From: Candidatus Woesearchaeota archaeon
GTDB taxonomy: Archaea; Nanobdellota; Nanobdellia; Woesearchaeales; ARS49
DNA: 64,000 nucleotides
Assembly: GCA_019322895.1 (NCBI GenBank)
Contig: JAHWHZ010000001.1
Location: forward strand, 1-64,000
Reading direction: 5' to 3'
Notes under the pieces: model-generated
Database searches by the model: none
What the model was told of the DNA's origin: nothing
The model's input: the letters and a program-made list of their open reading frames with translations, nothing else
Program-made: the position numbers and the translations under genes
In this document: positions 26,701-32,321 of the stretch, piece by piece
Position numbering within the stretch: position 1 is the stretch's first letter
How the letters are laid out: each line of letters begins with the position of its first letter

Positions 26701-26780
26701 AAATAACCTAACTGACTAAAAGTCAAACCAAACATAATCTTTTCATGATATTCCAGTTTTTGCGGGATTTCATATGCCAT
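23772..26780 (-). CDS. PrgI/VirB3-VirB4 fusion ATPase with C-terminal nuclease-like domain (T4SS copy B)
   Basis: 1002 residues, a full-length paralogue of the copy A ATPase. It has the same MAYEIPQ start and two N-terminal membrane segments, Walker A SGGGKS near 468 and Walker B LLIIDEAW near 678. The C-terminal domain again reads KPDIVF then EVAIEVETG near 900-907 and ends in a basic tail. The ATG has AGGAGG upstream. Unlike copy A it is separated from its VirB6 gene by 1.9 kb of opposite-strand genes. It must therefore either have gained its own promoter or be transcribed through that insertion. Confidence 0.85.
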   Translation of the reverse strand: MAYEIPQKLEYHEKIMFGLTFSQLGYFFGFGAVGLFLFFKLPLSVVVIIDSLLAFLAVLFMFFDLGTKIRDYFAWRKFRDAYGTYKIKKFFSFKEIKKDFIITNNKKVAVIKITPINFSIKSSGVQESIIGIFQKFLNSIEFPIQIVMNTDTIDLKDYFKDMTLRNKDYADLFASHKKFLESVVSNKGIMNRSFYIVIPELHNIDIQIKLCEEKLKNLNLAYKRVKGKELKNVLAKFFFAKGKKILPETVVNEKNCIRINDVYNRVIYAHGYPRVVEAGFLDKIISSLGNFDISIHINPYPIETMLINLNKELQKQRADLFSQEQKGIINPSLEIKFSDTKKILEDLQKGHHKLFNVGLYVNCKAKTLEELDLLTKKVESELNSILVIPRVASYRMAQGLKSVSPLGIDELQKNRNVTTEALSAFFPFTSPFLQVDESGVWLGLNKNNIPIIRDVFKLSNPNGVILAQSGGGKSYFAKLLIARYLLNGVKVMVIDPQGEYADLVEHFGGQRVDLSMNSKTMINPLDLMGHDYTEKRLSLMDLMPVMLGELTEPQKSFLDKALTLAYSSKDITEDRKSWKNKPPILSYVVKVLQDMEKKAITFEKTSIRSLINRLSMYSDGVFSFLNTQTNIDFNNNFVCFDIGGMPKQVKPVIMFLVLDYVYMKMRKSLDRKLLIIDEAWSLLSRTEDASYIFEIVKTCRKFNLGLLLINQEVEGLLTSEAGKSVLANSAYTLLMRQKPAVIDSVVKTFHLSEHEKNYLLTADPGNGILILGTEHQELKVIASPKEHEIITTNPEETKAVNEETEVKDINIDLDLNKPYYLKSKLTLEEGNYLVNHGYELSMNGAIGDNRGSMYYVKKNGTESLRHIFLVHNIVDYIKKFTKKVEVFQEVKPDIVFKNKKGEEVAIEVETGIEFDINRKRIQKKIFRLDKEYKNRWHLVLVDAKIKQKYKIYGKEMYTRNDIPRLINPYFQRNKSTKYDKKDKGFKRPVKRKKAKTCPVSKK

Positions 26781-26811
26781 TTTGATTACCTCCTAGAATT
26801 TTTTAGCAAGA

Positions 26812-26822
26812 TTTTTATATTA
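26812..26822 (+). promoter_or_regulatory. TATA box of first cassette-like gene
   Basis: TTTTTATATTA is centred about 27 bp before the ATG at 26844, so the mRNA is probably leaderless. It lies in the short divergent region shared with the VirB4 gene. Confidence 0.5.
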
Positions 26823-26843
26823 AACAAAATTTTTCAGAATACT

Positions 26844-27398
26844 ATGGAGAAAAAATATTGTTTAACAATTATTGATATGCAAGAAGATTTTGTTTCTTCA
26901 GAAGGATATTATGCAAATAAATCACATGAGATGGCTCCAATAAATAAAATTACAAGAAAGATAAAAAATTTTCTTCCGACTTTAAATGAAAAGTATCCAA
27001 TTATATATGTTATCTCAGAATTTAAAGATAAGCAATTTGGAGATAACAAAACAATTTGTGTCAAGGGGTCTAAGGGATGTAATCTTATATTAGATAGAAA
27101 ATTTGCATCAAAAGTAATTTTAAAAAATGATTTAAGTGCTTTTTCAAATAAAGAATATGCAAATTTTCTTAATAGAAATGAGATTAAAAGCGTTATTATA
27201 ATGGGTGTTTTGACAGAATATTGTGTAAAAGAAACAGTATTGGATGCTTTGAATGAGGGATTTGAAGTTATTGTAATTGAGGATTGCATTGCAACAGGGG
27301 GAGATGAAAAAGAAAATCGTATCAATACTATCAAAGAATTAAAAGAGAAAGGGGCCATCTTTCAAACATTACAAAATCTTCTTGCTGATTCTAATTAG
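26844..27398 (+). CDS. Isochorismatase-fold hydrolase, nicotinamidase-like
   Basis: A 184-residue cysteine hydrolase with the triad visible: D11 (IIDMQ), K94 (ILKND) and C127 (GVLTEYCV). A cis-peptide-type GVLTE turn sits before the cysteine. Family members hydrolyse nicotinamide, isochorismate or other amides; an NAD-salvage role or removal of a small amide is possible. The metal-binding DxHxxxH of true nicotinamidases is not evident, so nicotinamide may not be the substrate. The gene is the first of three plus-strand units placed between the VirB4 and VirB6 genes of operon B and is followed by a 34-bp repeat. Confidence 0.75.
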   Translation: MEKKYCLTIIDMQEDFVSSEGYYANKSHEMAPINKITRKIKNFLPTLNEKYPIIYVISEFKDKQFGDNKTICVKGSKGCNLILDRKFASKVILKNDLSAFSNKEYANFLNRNEIKSVIIMGVLTEYCVKETVLDALNEGFEVIVIEDCIATGGDEKENRINTIKELKEKGAIFQTLQNLLADSN

Positions 27399-27438
27399 GC
27401 CAACTCAAAAATTGCACATAATCGGTGTTAAATTCCCA

Positions 27439-27472
27439 AAAGTAATCTCTTAGTCGTTGGGCATGTTACACC
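27439..27472 (+). repeat. 34-bp cassette-associated element, copy 1
   Basis: Begins AAAGTAATCTCTTAGTCG and ends GTTACACC. It lies 40 bp after the isochorismatase-like gene and before the promoter of the next gene. It matches copies 2 and 3 at roughly 70-80 per cent of positions, counted by eye. A GGTGT stretch at 27425-27429 can pair with its terminal ACACC. Confidence 0.7.
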
Positions 27473-27497
27473 TTTTTCTCTTGAGCCATACCTAAGC

Positions 27498-27505
27498 TTT
27501 AAATA
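27498..27505 (+). promoter_or_regulatory. TATA box of second cassette-like gene
   Basis: TTTAAATA is centred about 27 bp before the ATG at 27528, so the transcript is expected to be leaderless. Confidence 0.45.
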
Positions 27506-27527
27506 CCGTTCTTAGCTATATACTTAA

Positions 27528-28148
27528 ATGGCTGATTTACAGAGGAAGCTGAGTATTGAAGATGCAATGAGTGCAATAACTGAAGTAGTAAGTACTGCTG
27601 AAGATTTATTTAATGCTCGTTATAATAGATTGCCCTCTCTTGATCAACGAGATGATTTAATAGGTCTTTCAGATTTTCTGGATGCATATTCTTTCGGAGA
27701 ATCAACTTGGCATAGTGAAGGGTATGGAATTAAAGATACTGATGTTACTTATGTATTATTAAGAAGATTTCTTGAAAGAAAAGGATTTTTTGATGGATTA
27801 GGAGTTGAGCAGAGTAAAATTTTTGATGGGTTTATGGGGCGGCTTGCGTTTAATCCTCCAAAAAGAGAGTATCAATTTAGATTAAATGCAATAGATTATG
27901 TTAAAGAAAGAATAGAATTTCCGGAAGATTTTCGAGTATTTACACAAAATATTGCGAAGATTGATAAAACAGTGAGATCACTGCCAGACGGACAGGTTAT
28001 GATGCGGATTGGACCACTATGTCATGTTACTGCAAGCCTTTGCACTCTAATGCATAATAAATCAGTTAGTTTTGATACATTCGCAGAAAGATGGAAAGAA
28101 ATAATCGCTAGTTTAGAACAAAGAGACGGTTATGGCGCATATTCTTGA
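27528..28148 (+). CDS. Unknown 206-residue protein, second cassette-like gene
   Basis: No family is recognised. The product is soluble and mostly helical by composition, with a tyrosine/aspartate-rich middle and one cysteine pair in the stretch PLCHVTASLC near residue 165-174. There is no signal peptide or membrane segment. The ATG fits a leaderless start behind a TATA box. It is flanked on both sides by copies of the 34-bp element, so it appears to be an independent transcription unit carried as cargo. Confidence 0.55.
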   Translation: MADLQRKLSIEDAMSAITEVVSTAEDLFNARYNRLPSLDQRDDLIGLSDFLDAYSFGESTWHSEGYGIKDTDVTYVLLRRFLERKGFFDGLGVEQSKIFDGFMGRLAFNPPKREYQFRLNAIDYVKERIEFPEDFRVFTQNIAKIDKTVRSLPDGQVMMRIGPLCHVTASLCTLMHNKSVSFDTFAERWKEIIASLEQRDGYGAYS

Positions 28149-28166
28149 ATATTTTATTAAATAAAA

Positions 28167-28200
28167 AAAGTAATCTCTGAGTCATTGGGTCCGTTGCACC
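28167..28200 (+). repeat. 34-bp cassette-associated element, copy 2
   Basis: Begins AAAGTAATCTCTGAGTCA and ends GTTGCACC, starting 18 bp after the stop of the 206-residue gene. Copy 1 and this copy share their first 12 bases exactly. Confidence 0.7.
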
Positions 28201-28219
28201 AATTATCTTTCACCATAAC

Positions 28220-28229
28220 CTTTAAAAAG
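28220..28229 (+). promoter_or_regulatory. TATA box of third cassette-like gene
   Basis: CTTTAAAAAG is centred about 27 bp before the ATG at 28251, the same arrangement as for the second gene. Confidence 0.45.
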
Positions 28230-28250
28230 AAATAACGGTATTTAAGTAGT

Positions 28251-28568
28251 ATGACCAATATACCTAGTATATTTAATGATAACGAAGAGAACTATTTTAA
28301 GATTAAAATAGATTATTCTTCTAGTGAAAAATATATCAAAAATTTAATTTTATTTCTTGATAAATTAGAAATAAAAAGTCATTTAGATGCAGAGCCAGAA
28401 ATTTTATCAAACAAATATTCTGATTGGATTGGAAGGCATGAATTCTTTAGAACTGAAGATTATGTGATTCATATTATTTTTGGAAATGATTCTCTTTATT
28501 TGATTGTTAAGTGCAGTTTAGAAAAAAGAAAAAACTTAATAGAAATTTTACAAAAATCCATGAATTAA
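28251..28568 (+). CDS. Unknown 105-residue protein, third cassette-like gene
   Basis: No family is recognised. A soluble alpha/beta protein whose hydrophobic strands (VIHIIFGNDSLYLIVKCS) look like a small sandwich core. It has an acidic N terminus, and the last third is helical and lysine-rich. It starts at ATG 28251 behind its own TATA box. Its stop codon touches the third copy of the 34-bp element. Its size and position suggest small cargo such as an immunity or anti-defence protein, but nothing in the sequence shows this. Confidence 0.5.
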   Translation: MTNIPSIFNDNEENYFKIKIDYSSSEKYIKNLILFLDKLEIKSHLDAEPEILSNKYSDWIGRHEFFRTEDYVIHIIFGNDSLYLIVKCSLEKRKNLIEILQKSMN

Positions 28569-28600
28569 AGTTATCCCTTAGTCATCGGGCACATTACACC
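28567..28600 (+). repeat. 34-bp cassette-associated element, copy 3
   Basis: Begins AAAGTTATCCCTTAGTCA and ends ATTACACC, touching the stop codon of the 105-residue gene. It is followed by a TCTCTTGAGCC stretch that also follows copy 1, so the similarity extends past 34 bp in two of the three copies. Confidence 0.7.
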
Positions 28601-28611
28601 TTCGTTCTCTT

Positions 28612-28636
28612 GAGCCGTAGTTGTCGCCTATGGCTC
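28612..28636. terminator. Hairpin between cassette array and VirB6 gene
   Basis: GAGCCGTAG and CTATGGCTC form a 9-bp stem (one G-T pair) around a 7-base loop. It lies between the converging third cassette gene and the VirB6-like gene. It could end transcription from one or both sides or be the right end of the inserted array. Confidence 0.5.
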
Positions 28637-28645
28637 GCTATTTTG

Positions 28646-29566
28646 TTATATCAAATATTTTCCGTATTTGACTATGACTGAGCTGATTTTGCCTCCTGTT
28701 TTGAAAGCAGATTTTAGTAAAGCGAAAAATAGGAAGTAGATTATCACGAATATGACTGCCCAGAATGCGCTTATCATTACCATGATTTTTAGACTGCTAA
28801 AGATAGTCAGATCAATCAGTTTAGAGAATGCTAAAAGAATTATTGCGCAAAAGAATGTTATGAAAATATTTATTCCTAAAAAATTTAGTATTAGTTTTCC
28901 ATATCCTCTTAATGGTTCAACAAAGTAAAGGAATATTCCTATTGGAAATAATGCAACTCCCATGCAGACAATGACATATCTTAATATCAAGAGCAAAGAA
29001 GTTAATAATAAAGTGAAAACATAAGGTATTGCAAAAAAGAATTGCAGAGGTGCATTGATTAGATTATTCAAAGTCAATTGGAAAAAACTATCATCAATCA
29101 GTCCTAATACTCCATTAGTCAATACTGCACTTATCTGCACTATAATATCATAAAGAAAATAAGACGCTTGAATAAGAACAATCATTATTATGATATTTTT
29201 TAGCCATTTCTTGGCATTATCTCTTTTTGCAGGATCATGTCCAGAAGTCATAAAATTAAATCCTATATATAGGAACAGTAAAGCATAAAATATGGAGATT
29301 ATGTAAGCCATTATTTGCCATAAGAATTTGAAGACCGAAACAACTACGGGTTCTGATAGTAATGTCTTGACTAAGGATATTAATGGTTGTATCGGCGCGT
29401 TAATGATTGAAGTAGTATGCTCGAATAATTTTTGAGTGATGCAACTCCCAAGATTAAAAATACCGCATTCATTTTCTACAGGTTCTTCATCATCTTCCTC
29501 GTCTGCAATAACAAATGTTGATGTTAGCAAGAGAGCTAACACTAACAAAACAAATATTTTCTTCAT
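28646..29566 (-). CDS. VirB6/TrbL-like polytopic membrane protein (T4SS copy B)
   Basis: 306 residues with a signal peptide ending in VIADEE, an acidic patch, a CGIFNLGSC loop and about six hydrophobic segments. It has the same order and landmark sequences as the copy A protein (GFNFMTSGHDPAKR, KWLKN, IMIVLIQAS). The acidic patch followed by two cysteines is a shared odd feature, possibly disulfide-linked outside the membrane. The gene starts 9 bp after the pilin gene. Downstream, instead of VirB4, there is the opposite-strand cassette array. Confidence 0.75.
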   Translation of the reverse strand: MKKIFVLLVLALLLTSTFVIADEEDDEEPVENECGIFNLGSCITQKLFEHTTSIINAPIQPLISLVKTLLSEPVVVSVFKFLWQIMAYIISIFYALLFLYIGFNFMTSGHDPAKRDNAKKWLKNIIIMIVLIQASYFLYDIIVQISAVLTNGVLGLIDDSFFQLTLNNLINAPLQFFFAIPYVFTLLLTSLLLILRYVIVCMGVALFPIGIFLYFVEPLRGYGKLILNFLGINIFITFFCAIILLAFSKLIDLTIFSSLKIMVMISAFWAVIFVIIYFLFFALLKSAFKTGGKISSVIVKYGKYLI

Positions 29567-29575
29567 AATCTTACC

Positions 29576-29926
29576 TCACAGGATATAATTTACTGCTAGC
29601 GGAGCTACCCAGATAACAACAAGACCTATCACTACATACATCGCAGTATTTTTGGCAACATCTCTTTTTCTAGGATCGCCTCCTGAAGTCATGAAAGTTA
29701 TTGCCGCAATCAAGAATACTATTCCTGCAATAAAGCTCGCCGCATATTTTATTAGATTGTATATTTTCATTACTGGTTTTAGCATTTCATCAAACTGTGC
29801 CTGATCTTCCTGGCTGATTCCTTGGTTAAAATCTGCTGCTTTTGCACTAGTAGATATTATCGGCATTACAAATATCACTAGCAGGCTCAGCACTTGCAAT
29901 AGTCTCATCATTATTTTCTTGTTCAT
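29576..29926 (-). CDS. VirB2/TrbC-like pilin (T4SS copy B)
   Basis: The ATG at 29926 is preferred over a GTG four codons earlier because GGAGGTG lies ten bases before it. The 116-residue product has a signal peptide ending AKAAD, the shared LKPVMKIYN stretch, and two hydrophobic segments around GGDPRKRDVAK. It ends with VIWVAPLAVNYIL. It is clearly paralogous to the copy A pilin and is a candidate subunit of a conjugation or secretion pilus. Confidence 0.75.
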   Translation of the reverse strand: MNKKIMMRLLQVLSLLVIFVMPIISTSAKAADFNQGISQEDQAQFDEMLKPVMKIYNLIKYAASFIAGIVFLIAAITFMTSGGDPRKRDVAKNTAMYVVIGLVVIWVAPLAVNYIL

Positions 29927-30149
29927 ATTCTTTCCCACCTCCTTCTTGTTTTTCGTAAGACTTGATTATTGATTTTTTCAAGTTCTTGTGCATAATCACA
30001 ATAGTTATGATTCCGTTAAATATCAAACAAATAAGCAGTATCACAGGTATTGTTTCTGGCGTGTCATTTGAAATTAAATAAATAAAAACTGAACAGACTA
30101 AGTATGACAATGTAAACGCCAAATTCCACTTGATTATTTTACTCATCAT
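29847..30149 (-). CDS. Small two-helix membrane protein (T4SS operon B)
   Basis: About 100 residues; ATG 30149 lies nine bases after GGAGG. Two hydrophobic segments (SYLVCSVFIYLIS and a second near 35-55) align with the 82-residue protein of operon A. The tail is longer, acidic, and overlaps the pilin gene by 80 bp in another frame, an unusually long overlap. It is a conserved structural part of the machinery with no named family. Confidence 0.55.
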   Translation of the reverse strand: MMSKIIKWNLAFTLSYLVCSVFIYLISNDTPETIPVILLICLIFNGIITIVIMHKNLKKSIIKSYEKQEGGGKEYEQENNDETIASAEPASDICNADNIY

Positions 30150-30324
30150 CTTCATCAACCTCCTTGTTGAATTCTTTCATGAATTCAAACTCAGGATCTT
30201 CGAATTCTTCTTCATCAGGTTCAATTCCAATTTTTTGGTGAAACATTTCGATGCACTCTTTGCAAAATATTCTGCCTCTCGTTCTTTTGCGTAGTTTGCA
30301 AGCTACGCATCTTGCCTTTCTCAC
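30139..30324 (-). CDS. Zinc-ribbon protein with acidic tail (T4SS operon B)
   Basis: About 61 residues: a basic four-cysteine knuckle (CVAC near the start, CKEC about 14 residues later), then a tail of about 30 residues rich in glutamate and aspartate. The start is uncertain; GTG 30324 has GAGGTGG about seven bases upstream. It overlaps the next gene by about 11 bp. The basic finger plus acidic tail suggests a nucleic-acid-binding regulator. Operon A begins with a different zinc ribbon. Confidence 0.55.
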   Translation of the reverse strand: MRKARCVACKLRKRTRGRIFCKECIEMFHQKIGIEPDEEEFEDPEFEFMKEFNKEVDEDDE

Positions 30325-30341
30325 TCCTACCACCTCTGCAA

Positions 30342-31310
30342 TTATGGATCTATGATTTCTGGTTTGGTCTTGTAACGCAAGATAATCGTATTACAGCCCC
30401 AGCTTTGTATTGCTTCATCAACAGTTTTGCCGTCAGTCCTGACATAAGTTCTCAAAATTCCTTCAAGAACACTTTTTTCTTGCTCTGTTGGTGTTCTGCC
30501 GAAAAAGAATTCTGCATAATTGCTAACAAAATTACTGAAAGGCCCTTTGCATTTGTATTCTCCATGAACTTTTGTGCGTTGAATTATTTGTTCTTCAATT
30601 AATCTGAGCATTTCTGAATCTTTTGATCTGATTGACTGGCTTAATTCTGTTATTCTGTCTGAAAGAACTGAACTGTTTTCTCTTAATTCAGAAACATTCT
30701 GTTCTAAATCAGAATTTTCCTGCTTTTTCTTTTCAAGTTCTGATTCGAGTTCAGAATAATTTTGTTGCAATTGTGTTTGTTCTGCTGAAAGCGTTTCATA
30801 ATCTCTCTGCAGAGCAGTATTTCTTTCTCTTGCTTGAGAATTTCTTTGTTTCTCTTGACTTATTGTCTCAAGACTCTGTTCATAATCTTCCTGCAAATTA
30901 TTAACACGTTCTTGCAGTAAAAGATTATTTTGTCCTTCTCTTTTCTTTTGCAATGCAACAAAATTTTTTTCAGCAGTCAATCCTTGGATTCTTGCATCAT
31001 ATTCTTGCTTGCCAAAATAAGTCAATGCTCCCAAATAAGATGCGCCCATCAGGCCAGCAGTAACAATTGCAGTGACTACTGCTCTTTTGATTCTCCCAGG
31101 TCTCTTTGCAGGTTCTCTTTTTCCCGCATCATATAATATCTTTACTTTGTTATGGTCGTCTGCTCGGGAAATGACTTGCTTGACTGCTTCTGCTTTCATA
31201 GCTCTATTAGTGAAAAAATTAGTCAAAGTCGCTGCTTTTCTAGTGAACTCTTTTTCTATTTCTTGACAGTCTGCGATACTAAATTCCAAACCCTGATTAT
31301 TGTTGCTCAT
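30342..31310 (-). CDS. Single-pass membrane protein with long coiled coil (T4SS operon B)
   Basis: 322 residues: an N-terminal soluble domain (1-70), one membrane segment (about 76-98), a coiled coil of about 145 residues (105-250) dominated by Q, E, L and S, and a C-terminal domain of about 65 residues. That last domain contains SNYAEFFFGRTPTEQE and ends near CNTIILRYK. No family is named. Its place in the operon suggests a spacer or scaffold spanning the envelope or linking cells, perhaps replacing VirB8/VirB10-type parts that are not seen. Its start overlaps the previous gene as ATGA. Confidence 0.5.
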   Translation of the reverse strand: MSNNNQGLEFSIADCQEIEKEFTRKAATLTNFFTNRAMKAEAVKQVISRADDHNKVKILYDAGKREPAKRPGRIKRAVVTAIVTAGLMGASYLGALTYFGKQEYDARIQGLTAEKNFVALQKKREGQNNLLLQERVNNLQEDYEQSLETISQEKQRNSQARERNTALQRDYETLSAEQTQLQQNYSELESELEKKKQENSDLEQNVSELRENSSVLSDRITELSQSIRSKDSEMLRLIEEQIIQRTKVHGEYKCKGPFSNFVSNYAEFFFGRTPTEQEKSVLEGILRTYVRTDGKTVDEAIQSWGCNTIILRYKTKPEIIDP

Positions 31311-31777
31311 TGTCCTGGCAATAGCCTCCGTCCGCCGTAGTTTGTATCAACAGCTCTCTCAAGTTCTCTCAAGAAATCAGCAAGTTCTCTTTTTGCATCA
31401 TATCCTTCAAAGCCTCTGTTCTTTATGTGCTTCATCTTTGAAGCGCTTTCCTTGCATTGGATGCTTGCATCAACAACTTGCTGTAAAGCAATATTGTATT
31501 GTTCAAGATCTCCCTCTCTTCCAGCACCAATAACTGCTTGAGATAATACTTCAAAGACTTCTGCTTTTTCAGCCATGACTGAAGCCTGCTTATCTTCAGC
31601 AGTCTGATAAAATCTTTCTATCAACTGTGCAATGCCTCTGCGCATTTGTTCTGCTCCTTGAAGCAAACCATCAACAGCCTCTTTATTAGGCACGCCGTCA
31701 ATGCCTCTTGTAAGCTTTCTGTAAACAGTATCTACAGAAAACTCTCTTTGCCCATCATACTTTTGTATTTCATCCAT
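31307..31777 (-). CDS. Helical soluble protein, first gene of T4SS operon B
   Basis: 156 residues, almost entirely helical by composition, with no signal peptide or membrane segment and no family recognised. The ATG has GAGGTG upstream. It overlaps the coiled-coil gene, so the two products may interact. It is transcribed divergently from two ribbon-helix-helix genes across a 167-bp region containing a palindrome and G-rich repeats. Confidence 0.45.
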   Translation of the reverse strand: MDEIQKYDGQREFSVDTVYRKLTRGIDGVPNKEAVDGLLQGAEQMRRGIAQLIERFYQTAEDKQASVMAEKAEVFEVLSQAVIGAGREGDLEQYNIALQQVVDASIQCKESASKMKHIKNRGFEGYDAKRELADFLRELERAVDTNYGGRRLLPGQ

Positions 31778-31878
31778 TTCGCAACACCTCGCAAATTTTG
31801 TTATCCTTAATAGAGATGATTTTGCTTATATTTTCTCACGGACTTTCGTAGACACAAAAAGAACTAAAAACAATTGAA

Positions 31879-31904
31879 GGGGGTCGAAAAGGGGGTAATA
31901 ACCC
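31879..31904. promoter_or_regulatory. Likely operator between T4SS operon B and RHH genes
   Basis: GGGGGT occurs twice (31879-31884 and 31891-31896, starts 12 bp apart). The second overlaps the palindrome GGGTAATAACCC (31893-31904). Repeats spaced about one helical turn apart in a divergent promoter region fit binding by the adjacent ribbon-helix-helix proteins. Confidence 0.5.
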
Positions 31905-31944
31905 TCTGATTCATTTTAAGTTTTAAGCAATCATTTAATCCATT

Positions 31945-32130
31945 ATGCTAGACACAAAAGAACTTAGAGTGCGAGTAACTGAAGAACAATATTCTTTCAT
32001 AAAAACCAGATCTCAAATTAAAGGTTTCAATACTTTAAGTGCATTTGTTCGCGATAGAATATTAAAAACTAATTTTCAGACCAAAAAAAAGCTTATTGAA
32101 ATTTATGATAAACTGCGGAGGGCTATTTAA
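31945..32130 (+). CDS. Ribbon-helix-helix protein 1
   Basis: 61 residues with a first strand ELRVRVTEEQYSFIKTRSQI and the turn-helix FNTLSAFVRDRI, the CopG/Arc pattern. It starts about 30 bp after an AT-rich TTTTAAG box with no ribosome site, so a leaderless mRNA is likely. Its stop shares a base with the start of a paralogous second gene. A heterodimer or paired binding at the nearby operator is plausible. The likely role is control of T4SS operon B, or a relaxosome-type accessory. Confidence 0.7.
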   Translation: MLDTKELRVRVTEEQYSFIKTRSQIKGFNTLSAFVRDRILKTNFQTKKKLIEIYDKLRRAI

Positions 32131-32321
32131 TGGCATTAACAAGAGATATCAGGATTAAAGTAACACCATTACAGCAAGAAATAATAAAAAACAAAGCTCA
32201 AGTCGCAGGTTACAAATCAGTCAGTGCGTTCATTAGAGATACCATAATCAATGAAGAAAATACAACAGAAGATCTAATTAAAGAGATTCATGAGATTGTT
32301 GTTAAGGAGAAAGAAACTTAA
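32130..32321 (+). CDS. Ribbon-helix-helix protein 2
   Basis: 63 residues, similar in layout to the preceding protein: strand DIRIKVTPLQQEIIKNKAQV, then YKSVSAFIRDTI, then an acidic tail. GGAGGGC lies six bases before its ATG. The tandem pair looks like a local duplication. It converges on the peptidase gene with a 4-bp overlap. Confidence 0.7.
   Translation: MALTRDIRIKVTPLQQEIIKNKAQVAGYKSVSAFIRDTIINEENTTEDLIKEIHEIVVKEKET

Noticed and set aside
27391..28600. The cassette elements as integron attC sites
   Set aside because: Copy 1 has GCCAAC and GTTGGGC about 60 bp apart, but copies 2 and 3 lack a matching left core and have ATTGGGT or ATCGGGC. No integron integrase is visible in the window.
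23772..31777. Operon B as a simple recent duplication of operon A
   Set aside because: The ATPases and pilins are clearly related but differ at many positions, and the accessory genes differ, so two independently acquired related elements fit better.
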